DNA from: Xenorhabdus szentirmaii DSM 16338
Lineage (GTDB): Bacteria > Pseudomonadota > Gammaproteobacteria > Enterobacterales > Enterobacteriaceae
Assembly: GCF_002632585.1 (NCBI RefSeq)
Contig: NZ_NIBV01000001.1
Coordinates: forward strand, 571,575-610,026
Reading direction: 5' to 3'
DNA length: 38,452 nt
Positions 10,340 to 21,364 of this stretch are shown here, piece after piece. Made by a program: the position numbers and the translations under genes. Under the pieces are notes generated by a model. It searched no databases. It was not told the origin of the DNA and saw only the letters and a program-made list of their open reading frames with translations. Every line of letters begins with the position of its first letter. The stretch's first letter is position 1.

Positions 10340-10897
10340 ATGATAAAAAACATTGTGTTAAGTGCAATATTAAGTCTGACGCCAATATTGGCATTCGCCC
10401 ATAACATCACATTGGGGCAATCCGTCCCTTCCATTGATGTCTCTGATAAAGGTGAATTGCTACTCAATGAAGGTAAATTCAGCTACCAAAACTGGAGCAG
10501 TACTGAGCTGCCCGGTAAGGTAAGAACTCTCCAGCATATTGCTGGCCGCAGTTCTGCCAAAGAGATGAATGATCCGTTAATTCAGGCATTGAAGAAGGCT
10601 AATTTGCCCCATGATAAATACCAGACTACCAGTATTGTAAACACGGATGATGCTATTTTTGGTACGACTGTTTTCGTCCGTAACAGCCTTGAAGACAGTA
10701 AAAAACAGTTTCCGTGGTCGCAGTTTATTGTCGACAGTAACGGAGTGGCTAAAAATGCCTGGGGGCTAGAACCCAAAAGTTCAGCAATCATTGTGCTGGA
10801 TAAAAATGGTCATGTGAAATTTGTCAAAGATGGCAAATTAAGCAATCAGGAGATTACCCACGTTATCGGCATAATCGAAGAAGAATTGAAGAAATAA
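10340..10897 (+). CDS. ytfJ: YtfJ, periplasmic thioredoxin-fold protein
   Basis: 185 residues, matching the E. coli family length. A classical signal peptide ends at AFA before residue 21 (HNITLG), so the mature protein is periplasmic. The rest has the layout of a peroxiredoxin/thioredoxin-like fold (YtfJ_HI0045 family) but carries no CXXC motif, so it is unlikely to be a canonical oxidoreductase. AAGGA precedes the ATG. Function is unknown in all species I know of. Confidence 0.92.
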   Translation: MIKNIVLSAILSLTPILAFAHNITLGQSVPSIDVSDKGELLLNEGKFSYQNWSSTELPGKVRTLQHIAGRSSAKEMNDPLIQALKKANLPHDKYQTTSIVNTDDAIFGTTVFVRNSLEDSKKQFPWSQFIVDSNGVAKNAWGLEPKSSAIIVLDKNGHVKFVKDGKLSNQEITHVIGIIEEELKK

Positions 10898-10954
10898 TGG
10901 ATTTTTCGTACCAATAATATTAATCCGGCATTCAGGCATTTTAATTCTGGTTTA

Positions 10955-10986
10955 GTGATAATGGTTCTTATGAACCATTATCACTC
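10955..10986. terminator. Perfect 14-bp hairpin between ytfJ and cysQ
   Basis: Arms 10955-10968 and 10973-10986 are perfectly complementary around a TTAT loop. It sits between the convergent ytfJ and cysQ and is symmetric, so it could serve both transcripts; the U-tract is missing on both sides. Confidence 0.6.
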
Positions 10987-10991
10987 GTACA

Positions 10992-11735
10992 TCAAAAAAT
11001 ACTGACTCTGAAACCCGGGTTCAGGAAAGATTCACGCGGTGAGTAATTCAGTGTCTTCCCTTCCCAATCAGTCACATGCGCACCTGCGGCGATCGCAACC
11101 GCATGGCCTGCCCCCGTGTCCCAAATATTGGTTGGCCCAAAACGAGGGTAAAGCTGCGCTTTTCCTTCCGCCACCATGCAAAATTTAAGTGAAGAGCCTA
11201 TCGAAAGCGTATCGTGAACGCCTAGTTGGGAAAGGTAATCCTGCAATTCTTCATCATCACGGTGAGAACGGCTGACAACAACAACAGGTGGCTGCGCAGG
11301 AACCACCTTAATCGGAAGAATTTGCCCGTTAGCTTCCTTCCTTGCCTGATGGCCCTGCCCTGAATACAACACATTTTGCACCGGGACATAAACAACCCCC
11401 ATTACCGGTACGCCATTTTCAATCAATGCGATATTAACGGTAAACTCGCCATTACGCCGGATAAATTCTTTCGTCCCATCCAATGGGTCAACCAACCAGT
11501 AACGTTGCCAGTTCTTCCGTATTTCCCACGCAGGCGGATCTTCTTCCGATATCAACGGGATCTCAGGGTCAATACGTAATAATCCGTCTTTAATAATCTT
11601 ATGAGCGGCAATATCCGCAGCGGTAACCGGTGAATCATCCGTTTTACGCTCTACGTGCAACGGTTGCTCAGCCTGATAAACCTCCATGATCGCAGCCCCT
11701 GCTTCGCGTGCCAATTGGCAGATCTGTTGTAGCAT
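10992..11735 (-). CDS. cysQ: 3'(2'),5'-bisphosphate nucleotidase CysQ
   Basis: 247 residues from the preferred start (E. coli 246). It dephosphorylates 3'-phosphoadenosine 5'-phosphate to AMP, clearing the by-product of PAPS use in sulfate assimilation; cytoplasmic side, Mg-dependent and lithium-sensitive. Metal-site motifs of the inositol-phosphatase superfamily are visible: SEEDPP at 63-68, DPLDGT at 83-88 and WDTGAGHA around D206. ATG 11735 is chosen because AGAGG lies 6 nt upstream and it matches the E. coli N-terminus; ATGs at 11738 and 11750 are also in frame. The divergent cpdB of E. coli is absent. Confidence 0.95.
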   Translation of the reverse strand: MLQQICQLAREAGAAIMEVYQAEQPLHVERKTDDSPVTAADIAAHKIIKDGLLRIDPEIPLISEEDPPAWEIRKNWQRYWLVDPLDGTKEFIRRNGEFTVNIALIENGVPVMGVVYVPVQNVLYSGQGHQARKEANGQILPIKVVPAQPPVVVVSRSHRDDEELQDYLSQLGVHDTLSIGSSLKFCMVAEGKAQLYPRFGPTNIWDTGAGHAVAIAAGAHVTDWEGKTLNYSPRESFLNPGFRVSIF

Positions 11736-11880
11736 CATACACCTCTGCATTCACTGTTCAGCTATCCCCTCGGCAATTTCACGCCACTGCGCTATCAGCA
11801 GTGTACAAACTGAAAATTATTTTGGGCATAACATTTGATAGCTACATTTTTAACGCATTTTTTGCTGCAATAAAAACTCA

Positions 11881-11911
11881 AAAAAAATCCCCCGGTCAAA
11901 CCAAGGGATTT
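11881..11911 (-). terminator. Terminator of fklB
   Basis: A 7-bp stem (11885-11891 with 11905-11911) with an inner GGT/ACC pairing, followed on minus by a run of Ts (complement of 11881-11887). A second, wider 7-bp pairing (11929-11935 with 11951-11957) lies directly after the stop codon. Confidence 0.75.
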
Positions 11912-11957
11912 ATTCAGGGAAAACAGACCTGACGGATTATTTTTTACTCACCGTCAG

Positions 11958-12578
11958 TTACAGAATTTCCAGTAATTCAACTTCAAAAATCAGGGTGCTG
12001 TAAGGAGGGATGGATGCACCTGCCCCGCGCTCGCCATAAGCCAGATTGTGAGGGATATAAAGTTCCCACTTAGAGCCTACAGGCATCAGGGTCAGAGCTT
12101 CAATCCAACCCGGGATCACGCCGCTGACCGGGAATTCTGCGGGTGTGCCACGCTGTACTGAGCTATCAAATACCGTGCCATCAATCAGGCGGCCGGTATA
12201 ATGAACACGAACACGGTCAGTACGAGCCGGGACAGTTCCCTCACCCTGAGTCAGAACAGAAAACTGCAAACCAGATTCAGTGCTGCTTACGCCTTCACGC
12301 TGAATATTTTCTGCCAGAAATTTTTTGCCTTCTTCTGCCATCGCCAGCTGGCGTTCCTGACGAACGCTGTCAGCACGTTCATGTATCTCACGCAGCGCAC
12401 GATGCAGTTCTTCAACAGGTATAGCCGGAGCGCGACTTTCCAATGCATCACACAATCCCGCCAACAGTGCTTCTGGCTCCAGACCCTGCAAACCTGATTC
12501 CTGTAATTGCTGCCCAACCTGCAAACCAATACCGTAACTTGCTCGTGCTTCAATAGACTCAAAAGAAGGTTTTGTCAT
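11958..12578 (-). CDS. fklB: FKBP-type peptidyl-prolyl cis-trans isomerase FklB (FKBP22)
   Basis: 206 residues, identical in length to E. coli FklB. An N-terminal helical dimerisation region (about 1-115, including [12 protein letters not shown]) precedes a C-terminal FKBP domain. The domain has the expected [21 protein letters not shown] and [14 protein letters not shown] blocks and ends in FEVELLEIL. It catalyses cis-trans isomerisation of proline bonds and has chaperone activity. No signal peptide is evident. It stands as a single transcription unit between its own promoter and terminator; in E. coli it neighbours cycA and ytfB, neither of which is here. Confidence 0.95.
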   Translation of the reverse strand: MTKPSFESIEARASYGIGLQVGQQLQESGLQGLEPEALLAGLCDALESRAPAIPVEELHRALREIHERADSVRQERQLAMAEEGKKFLAENIQREGVSSTESGLQFSVLTQGEGTVPARTDRVRVHYTGRLIDGTVFDSSVQRGTPAEFPVSGVIPGWIEALTLMPVGSKWELYIPHNLAYGERGAGASIPPYSTLIFEVELLEIL

Positions 12579-12611
12579 GAAAATACCTGTAATTAAATGA
12601 ATGAAGACTCA

Positions 12612-12640
12612 AGCATAGCAGTACTGTCTGGACGGGTAAA
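12612..12640 (-). promoter_or_regulatory. Probable sigma-70 promoter of fklB
   Basis: On minus, TTTACC (complement of 12635-12640), a 17-nt spacer, and TATGCT (complement of 12612-12617) preceded by TGC, an extended -10 element. The transcript would start about 27 nt before the fklB ATG. Confidence 0.55.
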
Positions 12641-12746
12641 CGCGTGAAAGGGTTTAATTGAACTATCATCAAGTTAGAGGATGGATTAAAGCTAAATCTC
12701 GGTGCAATGAATTTTAATTTATTTGGCAAGTCAGTTATGGCATAAA

Positions 12747-12779
12747 ACAAAAGACGCCAGCAAAGCCGGCGTCTTTTGT
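12747..12779 (-). terminator. Terminator of the rpsF operon
   Basis: A perfect 12-bp GC-rich-centred stem (12747-12758 with 12768-12779) with a 9-nt loop, A-rich on one side and T-rich on the other. It lies just after the rplI stop and could act in both directions. Confidence 0.9.
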
Positions 12780-12805
12780 CACATCTTCATGAAACTAATC
12801 AGAGA

Positions 12806-13258
12806 TTAAGCTTCTGGAATGATGTTTACGTTCAATTTCGCGAATACATCGCTGTGTACTTGGAAGTTAACTTCGTGCTCACCAACAGTACGCAGAACGC
12901 CGTTAGGCAGACGAACTTCGCTCTTAGATACTTCAACGCCAGCCGCAGTCACTGCATCAGCGATGTCACGAGTACCGATAGAACCGAACAGTTTGCCTTC
13001 GTCACCCGCTTTAGAAGCGATGGTGACAGAGCCCAGAGCAACGATTTTCGCTGCACGAGCTTCTGCTGCTGCCAGAACGTCAGCCAGTTTAGCTTCCAGT
13101 TCAGCACGGCGAGCTTCGAAAAATTCGACGTTTTTCTTAGTTGCAGGAACAGCTTTGCCCTGTGGTACTAAGAAGTTACGAGCATAGCCCGCTTTAACGT
13201 TAACTTGGTCACCCAGGCTACCCAGGTTCGCTACTTTATCAAGTAGAATAACTTGCAT
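12806..13258 (-). CDS. rplI: 50S ribosomal protein L9
   Basis: 150 residues (E. coli 149). The N-terminal rRNA-binding domain ([28 protein letters not shown]) is joined by the long central helix (about 41-75, [18 protein letters not shown]) to the C-terminal domain. L9 binds at the base of the L1 stalk of 23S rRNA and helps frame maintenance. Last gene of the rpsF-priB-rpsR-rplI operon, 38 bp after rpsR. Confidence 0.98.
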   Translation of the reverse strand: MQVILLDKVANLGSLGDQVNVKAGYARNFLVPQGKAVPATKKNVEFFEARRAELEAKLADVLAAAEARAAKIVALGSVTIASKAGDEGKLFGSIGTRDIADAVTAAGVEVSKSEVRLPNGVLRTVGEHEVNFQVHSDVFAKLNVNIIPEA

Positions 13259-13296
13259 TACCTTATCCTCTCAAAGTCGTTAATGGACTGAGCCTA

Positions 13297-13846
<550 letters not shown>

Positions 13847-13851
13847 AGTGA

Positions 13852-14250
13852 TTACTCTTCAGAATCCCCAGCTTCATCAACATCATCAACCAGATCTTCT
13901 TCAGAGACCAGATCACGGCTGCGACGTTCGTCTTTAGCCTTAACCATTGGTGATGCTTCAGTTACTGCGTGCTTAACGCGCATAACCATGCTGCGGATAA
14001 CGGCATCGTTGAAGCGGAAGTTAGTTTCCAGCTCATCAATCGCTTCTTGTGGCGCTTCAACGTTCAGCAGAACGTAGTGAGCCTTGTGCAGTTTGTTGAT
14101 TGGGTAAGCCAGTTGACGACGGCCCCAGTCTTCCAGACGGTGAATCTGACCTTGCGCGTTAGTGATAGTCGCACTGTAACGCTCGATCATGCCCGGAACC
14201 TGTTCGCTTTGGTCAGGATGGACCATAAAAACGATTTCGTAATGACGCAT
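13852..14250 (-). CDS. rpsF: 30S ribosomal protein S6
   Basis: 132 residues from ATG 14250. That start begins [14 protein letters not shown] as in E. coli and has AAGGAG 8 nt upstream; ATG 14256 would leave only 2 nt. The C-terminus is strongly acidic and ends in SEE, the kind of tail that RimK extends with glutamates in E. coli. First gene of the operon and partner of S18. Confidence 0.97.
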   Translation of the reverse strand: MRHYEIVFMVHPDQSEQVPGMIERYSATITNAQGQIHRLEDWGRRQLAYPINKLHKAHYVLLNVEAPQEAIDELETNFRFNDAVIRSMVMRVKHAVTEASPMVKAKDERRSRDLVSEEDLVDDVDEAGDSEE

Positions 14251-14276
14251 TAGCATTGCTCCTTACGGATTATTCA

Positions 14277-14311
14277 GCCTCCTGTCAGGGTCAGCCGTGG
14301 CCCATGGAGGC
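14277..14311 (-). promoter_or_regulatory. rpsF leader hairpin, likely S6:S18 autoregulatory element
   Basis: In the 5' UTR on minus, GCCTCC (complement of 14306-14311) pairs with GGAGGC (complement of 14277-14282). The interior holds GGGCCACGGC and a CCC partner, giving the CCG-bearing stem known as the S6:S18 complex-binding motif. It lies about 27 nt before the rpsF start. The family motif is established; assignment is by structure and position only. Confidence 0.7.
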
Positions 14312-14349
14312 AAGGAACGTGTTTAGTACGGCTGAAAAATCGACGCGTC

Positions 14350-14378
14350 ACTATACCCGCACCCTATAAAAAACTCAA
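14350..14378 (-). promoter_or_regulatory. Sigma-70 promoter of the rpsF operon
   Basis: On minus, TTGAGT (complement of 14373-14378), exactly 17 nt of spacer, and TATAGT (complement of 14350-14355). An 8-bp inverted repeat (TATACCCG 14352-14359, CGGGTATA 14383-14390) brackets the promoter. Predicted start near 14343. Confidence 0.8.
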
Positions 14379-14647
14379 GGTACGGGTATATAAAAAACGC
14401 GTTTATTGTTCTTTCAGGTCATCTTATGCCATCTTGCAGAATGTCGTGATGTAATGACCCTCCCTTTTTCAATGGCTGATCAAGTCGTCTTTGGCCTGAT
14501 ACTGAGTACATTGCGTTCCAGACTCAACTGGCGAGCCCTGCTGCCCAGGCGGACTAACATTCATTGCTCACAATACATCTGCAACTGAGCTATTTCAGCG
14601 TTATTCAGTCACTTTTCAACGTATGACTCAATGGGATCAACAACTCT
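14379..14647. other. Intergenic stretch upstream of rpsF and kdoO
   Basis: No gene is supported here. A 60-codon frame at 14406-14588 has no ribosome binding site and no recognisable protein features. The stretch is upstream of two divergent transcription units. Confidence 0.5.
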
Positions 14648-14693
14648 GTCAGGTATCTATGTCAGGCATCGTCAGACATCCATGTCAGGTATA
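14648..14693. repeat. Two tandem 23-bp repeats with four GTCAG half-sites upstream of kdoO
   Basis: Copies of GTCAGRYAT begin at 14648, 14661, 14671 and 14684, spaced 13, 10 and 13 nt. They form two imperfect 23-bp units (14648-14670 and 14671-14693). The block ends about 60 bp before the predicted -35 of kdoO, where activator sites often lie. Confidence 0.65.
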
Positions 14694-14754
14694 TTGTAGT
14701 AGCTTATTACCGCGGGTGGGATATTGCACAGTTTAGAGGTATACGCGAATATGC

Positions 14755-14783
14755 TCGTCAGCAACACAGCATGACAATATAAT
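14755..14783 (+). promoter_or_regulatory. Probable kdoO promoter
   Basis: TCGTCA at 14755-14760, a 17-nt spacer, and a perfect TATAAT at 14778-14783. Predicted 5' UTR of about 55 nt. Confidence 0.6.
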
Positions 14784-14845
14784 CATGGAGTTAAGTAGAT
14801 AAAAGGCTTTATTATTCAGACAAATTTTAAAAAGCGGAGTATATG

Positions 14846-15751
14846 ATGGCTGGACACCAGCTTGAGTTTGATGAAGTGATTGAAACGCTGTTATTGCACA
14901 GCTGGTCAGAGAACGTACCTCAATCAGTACAACAGAATGCCCTTATTTCTTTGGAGCTGGGAAAGGTTCTCTACCTGCCAGAACTGAGTTTCTCTCTGGA
15001 GCAAGAAGAGCAAATGCTACTCAGGGAGGATACAGTCGAAGCCGGACGCAAGAATATCAGCTATCGGCCCGATGGCCGTAAAATAACAGGGGTGGCATTG
15101 CAGGCTAATGAACAACCCGTACATGCACTGCTGCAACGTTATTATCAGTACTGTCAGCAATTGATTGAGCACCTTCTGCCTGCGTATGCATCAACGCTGC
15201 ATTCTCCTGTCAATTCGCTGCGGGTCCATCCGATAACGACATGGAAAGCCGGTAATTCCTGGCGTAAGGATGATAGCCGGTTACATGTAGATGCGTTTCC
15301 TTCCAGGCCGATTCAGGGGCAACGTATTCTGCGGATATTCACCAATATCAATCCTGAGGGCAAACCACGGGTCTGGCGGGTTGGTGATAAGTTCCCCAAA
15401 ATTGCCGATCAATTCCTGCCTGCAACCCGAAGCTATTCACGGCTCAACAGCTGGCTACAGCACCAATTGGGGATAACCAAAAGCCGCCGTACCCATTATG
15501 ACCATTTGATGCTCGGGCTGCACGATGCGATGAAAGCCAATCAAGAATACCAGCAACAAGGTGCTCAGTTGGAGGTTCAGTTTCCTGCTGGCAGTACCTG
15601 GATTTGTTATTCAGATCAGACCCCTCATGCTGCGATGTCGGGGCAATTTATGCTGGAGCAAACCTATTTACTGCCAATATCTGGCATGATTTCGCCGGAA
15701 AATTCACCATTGATGGTGTTAAAGAATAAACTCGATAAAGAGCTGCTGTAA
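14846..15751 (+). CDS. kdoO: Probable Fe(II)/2-oxoglutarate-dependent Kdo hydroxylase
   Basis: About 301 residues. It resembles the KdoO family described in Burkholderia and Yersinia, which hydroxylates the outer Kdo sugar of lipopolysaccharide at carbon 3 and turns it into Ko. The facial triad is visible as HVD (H148 and D150, numbered from ATG 14843) and a distal H262 in TPHAAMSG; between them are FPSRP and the RVWRVGDKFP block. GGAG lies 6 nt before ATG 14846 but only 3 nt before ATG 14843, so I prefer the second. There is no signal peptide or membrane span; the enzyme should act on the cytoplasmic face. It is monocistronic, convergent with rlmB and not part of an LPS gene cluster. Other 2OG-oxygenase activities cannot be excluded. 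Confidence 0.8.
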   Translation: MAGHQLEFDEVIETLLLHSWSENVPQSVQQNALISLELGKVLYLPELSFSLEQEEQMLLREDTVEAGRKNISYRPDGRKITGVALQANEQPVHALLQRYYQYCQQLIEHLLPAYASTLHSPVNSLRVHPITTWKAGNSWRKDDSRLHVDAFPSRPIQGQRILRIFTNINPEGKPRVWRVGDKFPKIADQFLPATRSYSRLNSWLQHQLGITKSRRTHYDHLMLGLHDAMKANQEYQQQGAQLEVQFPAGSTWICYSDQTPHAAMSGQFMLEQTYLLPISGMISPENSPLMVLKNKLDKELL

Positions 15752-15759
15752 ATAGTTTG

Positions 15760-15816
15760 GCCGGGCCACCCGTTTGGAATGATGCCCGGCTGTATGGGGG
15801 TCTTACACAGAACCCC
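15760..15816 (+). terminator. Hairpins between kdoO and rlmB
   Basis: Two stems: a 7-bp GC stem (15760-15766 with 15784-15790, 17-nt loop) and a 5-bp stem (15797-15801 with 15812-15816) followed by TTTAT. The second is the better candidate terminator for kdoO; both are moderate. Confidence 0.45.
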
Positions 15817-15839
15817 TTTATGATACGTAGAACATGACG

Positions 15840-16577
15840 TTACTGCGAGCGTCTCTGGCGCACGATTTCGAACAGACATACCCCTGTTGCCACCGATACG
15901 TTCAGGGAAGACACTGAACCTGCCATTGGGATGCTAATCAGCTCATCGCAATGCTCGCGGGTCAGGCGGCGCATACCTTCACCCTCCGCCCCCATGACCA
16001 ACGCCATCGGGCCAGCCAGTTTGCTTTCATATAGAGAATGTGTCGCTTCGCCCGCTGTACCCACAACCCAGATATTGTGTTCTTGCAACAAACGCAGGGT
16101 ACGGGCAAGGTTAGTCACTCGGATGAGGGGAACGTTTTCTGCTGCACCACACGCCACTTTTTTGGCGGTTGCATTCAGTTGTGCCGAGCGATCGCGAGGA
16201 ACAATGACCGCATCAACACCCGCAGCATCCGCAGTACGCAGGCAAGCCCCCAAGTTGTGCGGATCAGTAATACCATCCAGCACCAACAAGAATGGGCGCT
16301 CCAACCGGGACAACAAATCAGGCAAATCGTTTTCCTGATATTGGCGTCCCGGCTTGACCCGCGCAATAATGCCTTGGTGAACAGCGCCTTCTGTCTGGGT
16401 ATCCAGCCATTGGCGATTAGCCAGTTGTACTGCGATGCCGATACTTTCCAACTCTTGCAACAGCGGGGTTAAACGGCGATCTTCCCGCCCTTTCAATACA
16501 TAAACTTCCATGAACCGCTGTGGATCACTTTCTAATAAAGCTTTAACGGCATGGATACCGTAGATAATTTCACTCAT
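15840..16577 (-). CDS. rlmB: 23S rRNA (guanosine-2251-2'-O)-methyltransferase RlmB
   Basis: 245 residues (E. coli 243), a SpoU-type SPOUT methyltransferase that methylates G2251 in the peptidyl-transferase P-loop of 23S rRNA using S-adenosylmethionine. An N-terminal substrate-binding domain (about 1-75) is followed by the trefoil-knot domain with the three SpoU motifs: [28 protein letters not shown] and SLNVSVATG. Third gene of nsrR-rnr-rlmB, 122 bp downstream of rnr. Confidence 0.97.
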   Translation of the reverse strand: MSEIIYGIHAVKALLESDPQRFMEVYVLKGREDRRLTPLLQELESIGIAVQLANRQWLDTQTEGAVHQGIIARVKPGRQYQENDLPDLLSRLERPFLLVLDGITDPHNLGACLRTADAAGVDAVIVPRDRSAQLNATAKKVACGAAENVPLIRVTNLARTLRLLQEHNIWVVGTAGEATHSLYESKLAGPMALVMGAEGEGMRRLTREHCDELISIPMAGSVSSLNVSVATGVCLFEIVRQRRSQ

Positions 16578-16699
16578 GGCTGGCTGATACCTGACTCACT
16601 AATTAACTATTTACTGAATGTTTACTGAATGCGGCTATCCCCTCTGTCTTTCAACTTGCCGCTTTGCCGGCCGCATTTTGAAATCCGTTGGGGATCAGG

Positions 16700-19156
16700 T
16701 TATTTTTCCGTGCTTTTTTTCACACGTTTCGCTTTCAGTTTTGCCGTAATTTTTTTGGTTTTATCTGACGGTTTTTTCTTTTTGCCCGGCTTATTATCGG
16801 GCCGTGACTCTTCCGCTTTTTTCTTTTTGCGAAAAGCGCTGTCTGGTTCAAAATTGGCTGATTTTTTATTATCACGACCTTTTTTGCCATTCTTACGCTC
16901 TGGCTTGCCTTTTTTCGCCTTATCACGCCCTGTCTTGCCTTGGTTGCGGGCTTTACGTGTCGTTGAAAGCAAGGCGAAATCAATGTTACGCTCATCCATG
17001 TGAACAGCTTCCACACGGATCTCAACCTCATCTCCGAGGCGGTAAGTCTGCCCGGACGATTCACCAATCAAACGCTGGCCGACATTATCGTATCGGTAAT
17101 AATCGTTATCCAATGTTGAAACGTGAACCAAGCCATCAATGAACAAGTCGTTCAGGCGAACGAAGAAACCGAAGCCTGTCACGCTGGTAATTAACCCAGT
17201 GAAAACATTCCCCACCTGATCCTGCATGAAATCACATTTCAGCCAATCAGCCACATCCCTTGTTGCTTCGTCGGCACGGCGTTCAGTCAAGGAACAATGG
17301 TCACCCAATTGCAGCATATGTTCCATATCATTGTGCCAGCCACCCGTTGGCGTTCCGCGATGCTCAACAACACTTTCTTCTGCCTGCTTTTCTTGCGACA
17401 ACAAATACTTGATAGCACGGTGCAGCGCCAAATCAGGATAGCGCCGGATCGGCGAAGTAAAATGAGAATAAGCACGCAACGCCAAACCGAAGTGCCCCCG
17501 ATTTTCAGGCTCATAGATTGCCTGTTTCATGGAACGCAGCAACATAGTTTGCAGCAATTCATGATCGGGTCGCGCCGCAACATCTTTCATCAATTGCGCA
17601 TAATCTTTGGGCTCTGGCTTCAGACCACCCAATAAAGTCAGCCCCAATTCATGAAAGACTGAGCGAAGGTTCAGGATGCTCTCTTCTTTCGGGCGATCAT
17701 GAATACGGTATAACACTGGTTCGTTATTTTTTTCAACAAAGCGAGCTGCCGCAATGTTAGCCAGAATCATGCATTCTTCAATCAGTTTATGGGCATCATT
17801 GCGTACAACGGGTTCAATGCGCTCAATGCGGCGTTCCGCGTTAAAGATGAACTTGGCTTCTTCTGATTCAAACGAAATCGCCCCACGCTCTTCGCGGGCC
17901 TGTTCCAGCGCCTGATACAGTTCATGCAAATGCTCAATATGCGTCACCAATGGCTTGTAATGATCCCTCAGCTCTTGGTCACCCTGCAAAATCTTCCAGA
18001 CTTTCGTATACGTCAAACGCGCATGCGAGTTCATCACTGCTTCGTAAAACTTATAGGAAGAGAGCTTGCCCTGAGCGGAAACCGTCATTTCGCACACCAT
18101 ACACAGGCGGTCGACTTCCGGATTCAGTGAACACAATCCGTTCGACAGCACTTCCGGCAGCATCGGTACGACCTGAGAAGGGAAATAAACCGAGTTGCCA
18201 CGGCTACGTGCTTCTGTATCCAATGGGGTTTGTGGGCGAACGTAGTAACTCACATCCGCAATTGCTACCCACAAGCGCCAGCCACCACCGCGTTTTCTTT
18301 CACAATACACGGCGTCATCAAAATCTCGGGCATCTTCACCGTCGATCGTAACCAGTGGCAATTCACGCAAATCAACACGGCCAAGTTTAGCGGATTCCGG
18401 AACCTGTTCATCCAGGGAGGACACCTGTTTTTCTACCATCGGCGGCCAGCTATGAGGAATTTCATGGGTACGAAGTGCGATTTCAACCGCCATATTCGTG
18501 CCCATTGTTTCACCCAGCACCTCAACAATTTTACCAATGGCTTTGGTTCGACGGGTCGGGCGGTTTGTCAATTCAACGACCACCACATTCCCCATCCTTG
18601 CCCCGCAAATTTCATCTTTAGGGATCAGAATGTCGAAACTCAGGCGACTATCATCAGGGACCACAAATCCCATGCCTGCATCCATGAAATACCGGCCAAC
18701 AATTTGGCTGTTCTTTGGCTCCAATACCCGTACAATCCGCACTTCAATGCGGCCTTTTCTATCCGGGCGCAACGGCTGTGCCAGAATGACATCACCGTGG
18801 ATCGCCATTTTCATCTGCTCGGCAGGCAGATAGAAATCTTCTTTGTGGCCTTCTGCACGCAAGAAACCGTAACCATCCCGGTGCCCTATTACCGTTCCTT
18901 TCAACAAATCCAATCGTTCTGGTAACGCATAACATTGACGGCGGGTAAAAACTAACTGCCCATCACGTTCCATTGCCCGCAGACGGCGACGCAATGCTTC
19001 CTGTGCTTCCGCACTGGTTAACTGAAGTTCTTGTGCTAGTTCCTGACGGCTTACCGGAATGGTGTGTTTAGAAATGATATCCAAGATGTATTCACGGCTT
19101 GGAATTGGAGATTCGTATTTTTCGGCCTCTCGTTCCCGAAAAGGATCTTTTGACAT
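16700..19156 (-). CDS. rnr: Ribonuclease R
   Basis: About 818 residues from ATG 19156 (E. coli 813). A processive 3'-5' exoribonuclease that degrades structured RNA, is active in the cold, and works with trans-translation. Order: an N-terminal winged-helix region, two cold-shock domains, the RNB catalytic domain with [12 protein letters not shown] (the four Asp metal ligands), the S1 domain ([18 protein letters not shown]), and a Lys-rich tail (about the last 85 residues) that is low-complexity as in the family. ATG 19156 has AGAGGA 6 nt upstream and begins MSKDPF like the E. coli MSQDPF; ATG 19162 and an upstream GTG are less likely. Follows nsrR by 44 bp. Confidence 0.96.
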   Translation of the reverse strand: MSKDPFREREAEKYESPIPSREYILDIISKHTIPVSRQELAQELQLTSAEAQEALRRRLRAMERDGQLVFTRRQCYALPERLDLLKGTVIGHRDGYGFLRAEGHKEDFYLPAEQMKMAIHGDVILAQPLRPDRKGRIEVRIVRVLEPKNSQIVGRYFMDAGMGFVVPDDSRLSFDILIPKDEICGARMGNVVVVELTNRPTRRTKAIGKIVEVLGETMGTNMAVEIALRTHEIPHSWPPMVEKQVSSLDEQVPESAKLGRVDLRELPLVTIDGEDARDFDDAVYCERKRGGGWRLWVAIADVSYYVRPQTPLDTEARSRGNSVYFPSQVVPMLPEVLSNGLCSLNPEVDRLCMVCEMTVSAQGKLSSYKFYEAVMNSHARLTYTKVWKILQGDQELRDHYKPLVTHIEHLHELYQALEQAREERGAISFESEEAKFIFNAERRIERIEPVVRNDAHKLIEECMILANIAAARFVEKNNEPVLYRIHDRPKEESILNLRSVFHELGLTLLGGLKPEPKDYAQLMKDVAARPDHELLQTMLLRSMKQAIYEPENRGHFGLALRAYSHFTSPIRRYPDLALHRAIKYLLSQEKQAEESVVEHRGTPTGGWHNDMEHMLQLGDHCSLTERRADEATRDVADWLKCDFMQDQVGNVFTGLITSVTGFGFFVRLNDLFIDGLVHVSTLDNDYYRYDNVGQRLIGESSGQTYRLGDEVEIRVEAVHMDERNIDFALLSTTRKARNQGKTGRDKAKKGKPERKNGKKGRDNKKSANFEPDSAFRKKKKAEESRPDNKPGKKKKPSDKTKKITAKLKAKRVKKSTEK

Positions 19157-19200
19157 CGTCATTCCTCTGTTGTCATCAGCAAGCTGTATATCCCCTTGCT

Positions 19201-19620
19201 TCACTTTGTCAAAAGCAATTGATGAAGGGGACGATTGTCTTTAACCATGTCGGCCAAAGTATGTTTATCCAACTCTTCCAAAAAATTTTCTACCGCTTGA
19301 TTCAAGACTGATTTTAAGCGACATGCTGGCGTGATTTGACAGGCACTACAATTAACCAATGACAGTGGCTCCAATGAACGAACCACATCACCAATTCTGA
19401 TATCACTGGCAGATTTACCCAGTCTGATGCCGCCATTTTTTCCTCTGACAGCATTCACCAATCCTAAGTGACTAAGTTGATTGATGATTTTTACCATATG
19501 GTTACGTGAGACACCATAAACCTCAGTGACTTCTGTAATGCTTGTCATTTGCCCTTCTGGTAAAGAAGCCATGTAGATCAGGGCACGTAATCCATAATCG
19601 GTAAAACTGGTTAACTGCAC
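19201..19620 (-). CDS. nsrR: Nitric-oxide-sensing Rrf2 repressor NsrR
   Basis: 139 residues (E. coli 141). A winged-helix DNA-binding domain ([16 protein letters not shown] is the recognition region) carries a [4Fe-4S] cluster that NO destroys, lifting repression of hmp and other detoxification genes. The cluster cysteines are C91, C94 and C100, a CX2CX5C spacing, where E. coli has CX4CX5C; this two-residue loss accounts for the length difference. GTG 19620 is the start: AGAGG lies 5 nt upstream and the protein then begins QLTSFTDYG as in E. coli; GTG 19626 would overlap its own Shine-Dalgarno. First gene of nsrR-rnr-rlmB. Confidence 0.94.
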   Translation of the reverse strand: MQLTSFTDYGLRALIYMASLPEGQMTSITEVTEVYGVSRNHMVKIINQLSHLGLVNAVRGKNGGIRLGKSASDIRIGDVVRSLEPLSLVNCSACQITPACRLKSVLNQAVENFLEELDKHTLADMVKDNRPLHQLLLTK

Positions 19621-19750
19621 ACTCACCTCTGGGAGACCGAATATAACGGAATTTATTTGGAACCAAGACAGAATATGTCTGTGTATTGGTTTTCGTTAGT
19701 TATTCATCATTATGTGGGTATTTTAAAAATTAAGCAAAACGAGTGGCATA

Positions 19751-19779
19751 AAAACAAAAACCGGGCATAAAGCCCGGTT
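19751..19779 (-). terminator. Terminator of purA
   Basis: A perfect 8-bp stem (19759-19766 with 19772-19779) with a 5-nt loop, followed on minus by TTTTTGTTTT. Confidence 0.88.
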
Positions 19780-19807
19780 ATGTGTGCCTAAAAGATTAAA
19801 GAATCAA

Positions 19808-21115
<1,308 letters not shown>

Positions 21116-21137
21116 TCACTCGGTTGCTTAAAAATGG

Positions 21138-21166
21138 ATTCTACCATCTCATTTAGCACCTTTCAG
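21138..21166 (-). promoter_or_regulatory. Probable purA promoter
   Basis: On minus, CTGAAA (complement of 21161-21166), a 17-nt spacer and TAGAAT (complement of 21138-21143) with a TGG extension just upstream (extended -10). The start would lie about 25 nt before the purA ATG. No clear PurR box was identified. Confidence 0.65.
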
Positions 21167-21249
21167 TATTTTTTGTCACTTCTGTTATTTCGTTTCGTCA
21201 TATAAACGGGCTGTTAAGTAAACATTCGCTATGACAGAAGCATACAAAA

Positions 21250-21278
21250 AAGCCACTGTATGTTTTTTACAGTGGCTT
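21250..21278 (-). terminator. Terminator at the end of hflK-hflC
   Basis: An 11-bp perfect stem (21250-21260 with 21268-21278) with a T-rich loop, followed on minus by TTTTTTGTATG. It ends the long minus-strand superoperon. Confidence 0.88.
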
Positions 21279-21364
21279 AGAAGCGACTAAGCGATATCCG
21301 CCATATTTTGTCAACTCAGGGAATCTCTCGCTATTTGCCCATCCAATTCCCTTAACAAACTCAC

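Noticed and set aside
14406..14588. 60-codon frame upstream of kdoO
   Set aside because: No Shine-Dalgarno, no recognisable features, and it lies in a promoter region.
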